38,227 nucleotides of DNA from NCBI RefSeq assembly GCF_001039355.2, contig NW_019775631.1:99979-138205 (forward strand), written 5' to 3'. How positions within the stretch are numbered: position 1 is the first letter of the stretch; the number at the start of each line of letters is the position of its first letter. This document shows positions 1-9,000 of this stretch, one piece after another. The DNA comes from Lingula anatina. Its lineage: Eukaryota; Brachiopoda; Lingulata; Lingulida; Lingulidae. A model generated the notes under the pieces. That model was not told the origin of the DNA, made no database searches, and was given only the letters and a program-made list of their open reading frames with translations. Position numbers and translations under genes: made by a program.

Positions 1-200
1 ACTCCTGTTTTCGACCCATTAATGTTCCAACACAGATGGATGGTATAAAAATCAAAAAATCAAATTCCCTACCATTTATGTTAACAGGAACGCAGTTCAA
101 TGGAGAACGAAAAGTATTCAAAATGCTTCAATACCAAAAACTCAAAGGTCCTCAATCATTATCTCATTTTAACCCTCAAATACTGCCATGGAAATGAATG

Positions 201-206
201 TTTATT
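201..206 (-). promoter_or_regulatory. Putative poly(A) signal of the ectodomain gene
   Basis: TTTATT on the plus strand is AATAAA on the minus strand, 17 bases beyond the stop at 223. It would give a very short 3' UTR. In AT-rich DNA this hexamer can occur by chance. Confidence 0.35.
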
Positions 207-222
207 AAGACAATCTTACATT

Positions 223-792
223 TTAAACGTAAGTAATGATGATTGCCATCAAAACCTGCCAGAACATTAGACTGTCTACGGCTCGAGAGAGAGAAGATAT
301 GGGATGATGGGGATTCTCTCTTCTAGATGGGGTCTCTCCAAATAATCTGCGGTCTCTCTCGACAATGACGTCAAAATCAATTCCTTGGTAAGGAATCTGA
401 CGGTAAGATTTCTTAATCAGAGCTTCAACTTGATCCAGAAAGTTCTCGAACAATTGGCTAGCATCACGCACACGGCGGACGCTCTGCTTTAGCGTAATTG
501 GTAGACTAAGGGTCACGTTATCTCTTTCATTTCGGGGGAGGATACACCACCCATCTCTAAACCCCCTTTTTATTGTGATCACCCACGCTCCACGTGGTAA
601 AAAGTCAGATAAATCTCCGCCTGTGAAAATTGTGAAATCAATGTCACAGAGTGGCATAAGTCCACATGGATTTTTAACGGGTTGTTTCGGACTGAGTTTC
701 AAAGTCAAATTGAATTTCAAGTTAATGATGAAATCAAGAGGCAGAGAGCACCACCTTTCATCCACTTGACATTCTTCAGTCTGCTTACAGGT
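223..792 (-). CDS. Probable last exon of the same ectodomain protein, hydrophobic C-terminus
   Basis: An open frame of about 190 codons starts after a good acceptor (TTTTCATTTTCAG, minus strand) at 792 and begins DTCKQTEECQVDERWC. It carries a few cysteines and N-glycosylation sequons, and no recognised domain beyond continuing the ectodomain. It ends LMFWQVLMAIIITYV at the stop (223-225). This is a short hydrophobic tail preceded by small residues, as in GPI-attachment signals, with AATAAA 17 bases after the stop. The phase does not match the exon at 2058-3558: that exon ends in phase 1 and this one starts in phase 0, so a small exon of 3n+2 bases is probably unseen between 793 and 2057. Alternatively the tail is intron read-through past a donor at CAG|GTTTTG and the seven-helix domain lies left of the window. 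Confidence 0.5.
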   Translation of the reverse strand, partial: TCKQTEECQVDERWCSLPLDFIINLKFNLTLKLSPKQPVKNPCGLMPLCDIDFTIFTGGDLSDFLPRGAWVITIKRGFRDGWCILPRNERDNVTLSLPITLKQSVRRVRDASQLFENFLDQVEALIKKSYRQIPYQGIDFDVIVERDRRLFGETPSRRENPHHPISSLSRAVDSLMFWQVLMAIIITYV

Positions 793-1497
793 GTCCTGAA
801 AATGAAATCCAAATAATATAGGAACAAAATGGTTATGTTTTTGTTCAGTATGCCTAAATGGTCCGAATGCCAAAACAGTTTTCAGTCAAATGTCACGGTT
901 GCACTAGATAGTTCAATGCGTATGTGCAAAAGCATTGCAAGCGCAATGTATTTTCACCAGTAGAACTGGAAATAATAAGTTATAATAAGAAATGAATATA
1001 TATTTAAATAATATGACAAGTTTCTCTGGACGTGATCTTGCACCACTCTATTATAACAAAGATCATATTTTTAATATTTATTTTACATAACTGAATGGCA
1101 AATTCTTCAGAAGATTCCTTGAAAGGATGGATTATGATCAGCATCCCAAGTTCTTGACCATAGATTTATGTGGCACCATAGCGCAACAAAACGCCCAAGA
1201 GGTTTTAGCTTAGTAATTGTGCGTGCTTACGTGTCCCCAACTTCCTTGGCATCGTGCTTCTCTTTCATAATCTATCATAGCGGAAAGGCCCTGAGGTTCG
1301 AATGCCTTGCTCGCTATTTCACCTGCCGTTCAAAAGTCATTCTCAGTAATTACATACCAAAGACACAGATATAAGATTGTACAGAAAAATAAAATGAAAA
1401 ATAAAAACAATCAAATTCATTTTGGCGCGTATATCCTATGTAGATTACCTTAATTTATATTTAAATGGCATGCATGAAAAGAAATTGTATTTTAACG

Positions 1498-1842
1498 TTA
1501 AAGGGATAATAACTCTTCGTATGAGATCTTTATTTCACAATAAAAGCATTGCGAATAACTCATACAAATATAATATATTCTGTTTTACCACAACAACGGC
1601 AGTTATAGCTATTATTCTTATATTTGAGCTTGTCGTCAGACCACGTGACCGCCATTGATGGCTATACTCTGTTATAATCTCTTAAGAGATTTTAACAAAA
1701 AACAATACTTTATAGAAAAAAACCAGGGACTAACTTTGAATGTAAAAATGGATTCATTAACCATTGGTAAGTATGGGAAAATTGTTGTTTACTCCAGGAA
1801 AATTCATTTTTTGGCCAAAACGAAGAGTTATTATCCCTTTAA
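1498..1842. mobile_element. MITE with TTAA flanks, copy 1
   Basis: The terminal inverted repeats are at least 18 bp: TTAAAGGGATAATAACTC opens the element and GAGTTATTATCCCTTTAA closes it. TTAA borders both ends, as for piggyBac-type target sites. The interior contains the palindrome ATCTCTTAAGAGAT and no transposase frame. A related copy lies inverted at 36335-36711 and a decayed fragment at 4998-5092. It sits in the probable intron of the ectodomain gene. Confidence 0.8.
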
Positions 1843-2057
1843 TTAAAATATATTATAGTATTTGATATATCAAATCTGTCTAATCTATTGTCATTTTATC
1901 TGCATTTTTTAAAGGAATTATGAAATCGGGAAGTGCATACCATTCAAGATATTTTTACTATAATTATCACTGTTCTCCATTTTCAAATGACTTCAACATA
2001 TAACTTTAACTTATAACTCAATGATCAAATGAAGATTTTGCAAGTGAGAAGACTAAC

Positions 2058-3558
2058 CATTTTCATTACAGCGCTGGATGTTTGGGATAGAATTTGGAGA
2101 CACATGGCAAAGCCAACAGAATAGATTCCGACCATAAGAGTGGCCATGAGGCCCTGCAAAATACGTCACTGACACGGGCCCAGAATTACAAAGACGTACA
2201 GATTCGGCGTCATATGTGAATTGGCATCCTCCATCGTTGGTTCCGCTCAAGGGTTCGTGTCCCCCATCAGGACCTATGCAAGGGCGTCCTGGGTGTTGGT
2301 CTGGAGCGCCAAAAAACAACATGCAATCTGGTGTCAGATGGATCTTCTCCAAAACTCCGGCAACGGTGGTAGCATCTTTGAAAACCTCGATTTGTGACTT
2401 GTGACACACAATTCTAGGCTTCCATGCTTTGTGAGCTGTCACGTTGTGACAGGTGGCGCAAAAAGAGTTTTTAAATGTGACGTTTGACTCTGCTGACGAG
2501 ACGGGCAACATTACAGTTATATCATTGGACCAGTCTTTTAACTGGCATTTTACTCGAACTTCTTCATCTTGCCAGTCGCTTGGACAAGAAGACACCACCC
2601 AATAGAATTTACTGTAAACGTCCTCAATTTCTCTAGACCCCTGTAACCAACATTCTATATCATTTCTACGTATATCAATACCGGTGATTTTGGTATCGTT
2701 GCAAAAGCGGTCATATGGCCAACAGCAATCACCATACACGTCGCACAAGTCGTCGCAGTAGCAGGTTACGAGGACGACATCATTAGTTAACCCATCACTA
2801 CGACCAGCACAGAACGGGGTGTTTACTGTTACGTTAAGCAGCATTAGTTCCCTCTGAGAATACAACATGGAGGGAGTTGGGGCAAATTGTTCCAAATTCG
2901 GTGAAATGTTGGATGAATGTCCTTGAGATACATGACCGGCGCCGGCCTGGCGTGCACTTGTTATGCTTATATTTGAGTCGAGGTTCGGAACCTCTGGAGT
3001 GAGAGCTGGGTAGCTTACATTCACCATTTTCTCTCTTGATTTTCCGTCAATTGCGAGCTTGCTAGTGGACGCGGCAGTGGGGACAAAAGTTTTACTTGCG
3101 GTTGCTGTGTTCGCATTGGTGGCCACAGTTAAAGCACTTTCGTTAACAATAGATGAGTCATTAAGCATAGGAGAGCCACTTCTGTCGATAACGAGTGAGC
3201 CACTTCCATTGACCATAGGGGAATCACTTCCGGTGACCATAGGGGAGTCACTGTTTGTGACCATGGGGGAGCCACTTCCGGTGACCATAGGGGAGTCACT
3301 CTCGGTGATCCTGGGAACTCTGGTGCTTTTATGCCTAGGCCGTGTCGTTGTCAACCGCTGTTCTCGACTGCTGACAGACCATGGGACCGTTGGAGTTGAA
3401 GACGTGACCATTGCAGAGTTATGCAGCGCCCTCGGAATCCCTGACTTTGACACTACGACTGGAATTTCTTTTTCTGAAGCAATCAAGGAGTACATTACCA
3501 TCACCAAAAGCATTAAGACCTTCATTTTCGATTTGTCTCTACACTCTTTATGGTCCAC
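2058..3558 (-). CDS. Exon of Methuselah-like/SMB receptor-type ectodomain protein
   Basis: Encodes about 501 residues, the N-terminal part of a secreted or cell-surface protein. A signal peptide follows a second Met (residue 12, KMKVLMLLVMVMYSL), so translation may start near 3525. Residues 30-235 are Ser/Thr/Pro-rich, with degenerate 8-residue repeats of the form SDSPMVTG at about 86-135. Residues 250-286 resemble a somatomedin-B module (CYCDDLC, then GDCC), but show seven cysteines where eight are usual. Two later modules, FKNSFCATCHN (about 362-372) and GRNLFCWLCH (about 476-485), resemble the Cys-rich ectodomains of Methuselah-like GPCRs of marine invertebrates. There are many N-glycosylation sequons. 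The exon probably ends at 2058 with donor G|GTTAGT (phase 1); a stop follows in the intron. Domain calls rest on motif recognition; the ligand is unknown. It is transcribed divergently from the SLC5 gene. Confidence 0.7.
3170..3310 (-). repeat. Degenerate 24-bp tandem repeat inside the coding exon
   Basis: About five or six units of roughly 24 bp (plus-strand core GTGACCATAGGGGAGTCACT) encode an acidic, hydroxyl-rich 8-residue repeat (SDSPMVTG/N). The reading frame is kept throughout, consistent with a stalk of variable length. Confidence 0.75.
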
Positions 3559-5943
3559 TGTGGTATTTTGCGGGGTTAATATACTTCCTGACTCGTTCGT
3601 ACTTTTGGAGTGGTTACGTCACTGTAAATAAAGATACTTTTTTCTAGCTAATCAAAATGTAACACCGCACCGTAAACAATTGCAAGGTATATTTTGCGTG
3701 ATGTATGTTTTATTTTTTCAAAAAATATGTATATCAAGATCGTCTGTAATAGGAATCTGGTATTTTACAGAGAAATGCAGACATTTAGAAATATGTGAAA
3801 ACAAAGGAATATCATGTTTAAAATAACGTTTTTAGACTATGCGTGACACATGATAAAGTTCATAATGTCCGTGTAATGAAACGCTTTTTATTTTTGATAA
3901 AATGGATCCTTTGAGCGTTTGCCACGGCGTTCACCTCTTTCCGAAGAACAATTGTTCCAGAAGTTAATCGGAACCGCAGTCCTTTGTATTAACCGTGTAC
4001 ATCTCATGTGACATGATTGCTTTTTGTCACAAATGGGTGACGAACCACTGAGCCCTATTTCTGTTTTTTTTTTTCAAGTTAATTCTTTTTTTCTTGGCGT
4101 GGAAACACTCAACCGCTTTACGCTCCCAACCCATGTAGTGTGCATATCTGAGCCGACACGACCAGCTTGTTCATGTTCAAATTTCCTCTTTTTTTCGACT
4201 TTTTATACATACTCTTACATGTATGACACTCCGAAGTCGAATGCCGTTTTCTTCCATGATACTGTCCCTTCAGAGGGAAATTTCGGTAAAAATATGAAAA
4301 GCATCAATTGTGCAACATTGACCATTTCGAATCATTTCTTTTTCATGTCCTTAATTGTATTTTGTCATATTTTTTCTCACCATCAACCAACCAGAGAGAA
4401 GACGCTGCTGCACATGCGCAGAAGTTTATCAACAGTTCTCTTCCTCTAATATTTTTTGTGTCAAAAATATTCAGTATACTAGTAACATTTTCTGATTGTC
4501 CACATTAACATAAAAGCATAATTGCTGTTAAGAATAATGTTATGTTGTCCGATGTTATCGTCATTTTCTGCTTCATGTCCGTTAATTTGACGGCTTGTTT
4601 TAAAATTTCAAATTTACTGTAACGTTTCCAGCACGGACGTACGAAAACATGTAGTCTTTTAGACCTTGGCCAACCCAATGCGTCCCAGTTTTGTTTTTTG
4701 TTCAACGCCATACGAGGCTATTTAACTATCAGATTTCCAGGTCATTTGGTTGCAGACAACTCCCCTAACTGTCTTGACGCCTGCGAAGGTGCGTTAATGA
4801 TTAAATTAATAGTACCGTTACACGATACGTAAACATGTTCGATAATAACGAGACTGTTCATGTTTTGTGGGTATTGGGGTGCTTGTTTATAAATGCGTTC
4901 TTGCATGCGTGTGTGTATGCGTTTTGGGTAGGGAAAGAGATGTAATGGTTGCCAGGGTAACTGATTGGCAATCTTGAAAGGAGAACCACTTTTCATTTTG
5001 GTCAAAAATAATTTTCTTGGGTGAACGACAATTTTCACTTACTTACCAATGGTTCTTGAATTAATTTCTACATTCAAAGTTACTTTCTGTTTATTATTTT
5101 TTTCTTCGCCTGTCACGATCTTATCGCCCTAGTACAAACATAAAAATATATCACTCCCCAAGTTTGCATGTGCTTTAAATTCTTTGGTCCTATTTCATGA
5201 CCAGTGATGAGTAGACGAGTTTCTATCATAATATTTAGGGAACAGGGATGAAGTAATAAATTTTTATTTTGTTCGTTATACGGGCTTAGTAGTGGATTCG
5301 CCTGCAATATCCACAGGTTGGTCAGCAATGGACAAAGTTAGAACTGATTAGGTTTTTGCTATGATCCAATTTGTCAATTAATTAATCAATTAATTAATCA
5401 TGATAAATTGAGCTGTCTTGGCGGAGGTCTGGGCTCTCTGGTTGCTTTTCTAGTTTTCCCCTTACTTTCAAATACGATACAGACTCCATCGTCGCAAACA
5501 GACAGTGCCCCCTCTGGGTCAGCAGATACTCCCCCAAACTGTACAATGTACAAGTCCATAAGAATAGACGAGAGAGATAAGGACTATTTAAACAGTTAGA
5601 CGGTTGCAAACAGGCCGTATGGATAGCCCAGCGCTTGAAGTCGTGTCCTTGACTGGCTGGCGTGAAGTATCAGTTTCCTAGAGCACTCGTAACTTTCAGA
5701 AATCGCAGCGTGCTCGTAACGGTTTTCTGCCTCGAGTTATGCCCCGGGATGCGGACTTAAACAGCGGATGTTAACTTACAGCAGGACCGTTTTGTTGTCG
5801 TGATTGTTGATTTAACAGTCAAGGAGCAATTTAGTGGCAATTTAACAGAGACTCATATTTGATTATCGGCATTGGTAATTACATTGTTAACATAGAAAGA
5901 CTAGTCCAGGATATACGGTTTATATTGAGGGGTACGATTTCCG
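3559..5943. other. Intergenic region between divergent genes
   Basis: AT-rich spacer between the start of the minus-strand ectodomain gene and the SLC5 start codon. It should hold both promoters, but no core promoter motif could be fixed. It contains the MITE fragment at 4998-5092 and an AT palindrome (TTAATTAATCAATTAATTAA) near 5377-5400. The short open frames here show no family resemblance. Confidence 0.6.
4998..5092. repeat. Decayed fragment of the TTAA MITE family
   Basis: This stretch shares CTTACCAATGGTT and ACATTCAAAGTTA with the interiors of the elements at 1498-1842 and 36335-36711, in the orientation of the latter. The terminal repeats are missing. Confidence 0.6.
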
Positions 5944-6033
5944 ATGGCGGCGGCGACTGGAGGCTTACAGCACTGGGGGGACTACCTGGCCATTACGCTC
6001 TACTTTGTGGTGGTGCTATCGGTCGGAATATGG
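5944..6033 (+). CDS. SLC5 exon 1 (start codon)
   Basis: Thirty codons starting [20 protein letters not shown] and ending SVGIW, the usual SGLT N-terminal helix, before donor TGG|GTGAGT. The ATG is the first in this frame with the expected family N-terminus. Phase 0. Confidence 0.88.
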
Positions 6034-9000
6034 GTGAGTGCATATCAAACCCCTTTTTGATTTTAAAGATAACCGTAAGGGGATCATTTTCAAACACACA
6101 TTCAAATATTTGAAAGAGTAGAGAAACTCTTCGTTATTAGGTTGATAACTTTTTGGGGGGATTCAATTCAAACATTTCCTAAGCTTTGAATGTGGAGTTA
6201 AAAGAAATTATATCAAATGAGCCAGGCAGGTGCACTGACATGGATTGGTTGAATAAGTCCATCTCGGTCCGAAGCCTGGATATCAAGTTTGAGTAGAATA
6301 GGGTTCAGTGACGGTGATGGTCCCTTCATCACAGTCAAGAATCAAGGAAGCACATCAGATATACCGTCTTGCTAGAATGAAGAAACTGCGCGATGTATTT
6401 CGGTATCACTTGGGATGGTTGATGCAATATCTGTTCTCTGCAAGCTAGACGGTGTTTGTATAATTAATACATATTTGCAAGTTGCTATTAGTTTTACCAG
6501 TAGATTAATTTTAGTGGTTGGTCGGTCTTTCAGAAAGCATCTGCATTCCTGTTCTCTGCGTTTCACTTCGTAACACTAGAAACTGGCCCGGTATTTTATA
6601 TTGTGGCCTGGTATCGTGTATAACACATGCGATTTTATTCCTCGCGTGAAGTTTTGAGGAGTCATGCCCCCCGCCTTGGATAGTGAGAAGGTTATAATTG
6701 GGTACGCCTCGGAAGATGTACATTTATTTAAGGGATCTATCATCTTTAAGGTCTGAAGTTAGAAATATGAAAAACTCTGCAGGATTTAAATGCCGTGAAA
6801 GACTGTTGGGCATTTTTTAAAAACGCCCAGGATCCCTTTAATATGTGATACTGTATTATTTCCTGGAGATGTTCCAAAATAGACAGATTCATTATGTAGC
6901 ATGTATGAATCGTTCGGAAATTTAGTGTTGAAATCCAAGAAAAATATTTCATCGTTTTGCTAATCCCTTCTACTTAACAGTGTCCTATGATTTAGCATAC
7001 AGTACATTTATATCGACCCGGTGTAACGAAACTGAGGGCCCGTGTAACATAAGTCCGCCCACCGTTTAGTTGTAATGGTTAGGGTTAGCCTGACCTAAGT
7101 GGGACAAAATCTAGGGCGAGGCTTACCTGTGCAAATTTAATGGGAAACGGACTCTATCACGGGGGCTCTCTGTCACGTTACACCAAGCATATCTGGAAGG
7201 ACAGGCCTGTAGAAAGCAATTAAAAAAGTATACCTATTTTTGTGAAAAGTGGACTTGGTATAACGAAACCTACGTGTTTATTTTAAGTAACAGAAAGACT
7301 ACACTTTTTTTATTCAGAGTGGATCTATTCCCGGCCAGAGGAGCGGTTCTTTCAAACCCCTAGCCCCCTACTCTCTGATATCAGGGCCATCTAAAATAGT
7401 ACACAAAAAAGTTTTAATCGAGGTCGTATCTATATAAGTCTTGTCGCGTGGTTTGGACTATTTAAAGGCCGACATATTTCGTATTCTTGTCACACTGTTG
7501 ACCCGTCAGTCCTCTTGACTGTGACAACATTAAGGCACACGTTAGCTGTGGCGGCGTACACTTTAATTCAAAATACATAGACAGACCTGTCAACACTCCC
7601 GATTTTTGAGACATTTCTCCTAACTTCCTCATCCAGACTAAAATATATCTCGATCTATATGTATTATTACAGGCCCATAGCAAGCAATTTCAAAGCGGGT
7701 TCTTTATCCGAAATAGTGGAACTTTTGCCATGAAACCTTCGTGTACCTAGATCAAATTTTACCCAAAGCGGACATTTTCCGGGTCAAAGGGGGCGGTTCG
7801 TTCTAACCCCTCCCCAGCCTCACTGGCTACTCCCTGTATGAGGTCAGGTCAATGCAACCCTAAATACATTCTCGGGATATGATCCACTATTAAAACCGCA
7901 GCAATCCGGGCATTTTCCATCTAGTGTGTACATTAAGAGACATACGGTACATACATGTATAAATCAACAGTTTCAGTTTAATGTGCTGGGTTGTGTTTGT
8001 ATATGTTTAATAAAAAAAAAAAAACAGTTTCTCTGTGCTACCTGAGATTCATCTGGAAAAGATTTGCACGTAAAAAAATCCTCTTATAATATAGCGGTAT
8101 TCATCCGGCTTACATATGAAGAAATCGAGCAAAAGTGAAACAAAATTGTTCATCAGTTTACTGTTCTTTACTCCAACAACGTCAATATAAATGAAAATGT
8201 TTTCCGAGAATTTCATGAAATGACACAGCATTGTCTAAATGTAATCGCTCGCGGGTGCTCAACTTTCTCCACGATGACAATTAATGTAAGTAATTCAAAA
8301 AGGGTGTTGAGGAAAGAAATCACGCACCTTTCTAAATTTAGTTAATTCATCATAAGAAAAGTGCATTAAAGAATGCCGCAGTCTTACGTAAATGGCGAAA
8401 CAATATTGCCCCTCCGCCGCCCTTCATATATAAGTGTTCTAGTTTAAAATTTTTCTCACGTCGGCTATATTTCATTACTATTGGCAATTTAAATGGAAGG
8501 AGAGAAACATTCCAACTAAATCTAGTCATCAATACTGCAGAGCATCATACTTCTGCTCTTTTGATGTGTTTTTAAAATTATGACAGTGCAACTTTCGGTG
8601 GTTCAGCAGGGCAATCACGGAAAAAAGTTTAATTCTAAATTAAACATTCAAATTCGGGAGACAACTGCGTGATGCACTTAAGGCGGAAAGTGTACAAGGA
8701 AGTTGTGCGAAATTTATAGCAAGGCGGTAACTGTTTGCACGTGGACAGAAACAAGGGATTACTTGTCTGTGCGTGTCTTTTCTCTATGTGTTAAGCACGT
8801 TTCAGCATATACCAGTACATGTAATGTGTTAAGTTGAATAGGGCAACAGTGAATGTGTATACTCGTCAAGCGTATAGGAAAAGGTTTCTTCATAGGCCTC
8901 AAAAGAAAGAAATGGATCTTGTACTCAAGGCCACCTTCCAGCGCAATGGTTACTGTTCTTCTTACATTGCACTGTCTGAGATAAGAGGTTGAACGGGACT

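Noticed and set aside
3059-3631. 190-codon plus-strand open frame opposite the ectodomain exon
   Set aside because: It is the antisense of the in-frame repeat stalk. The minus strand has the signal peptide, sequons and Cys modules, so the plus frame is a shadow.
4024-4449. 141-codon open frame in the intergenic region
   Set aside because: Phe/Ser-rich from T-rich DNA, with no recognised motif, splice context or repeats in frame.
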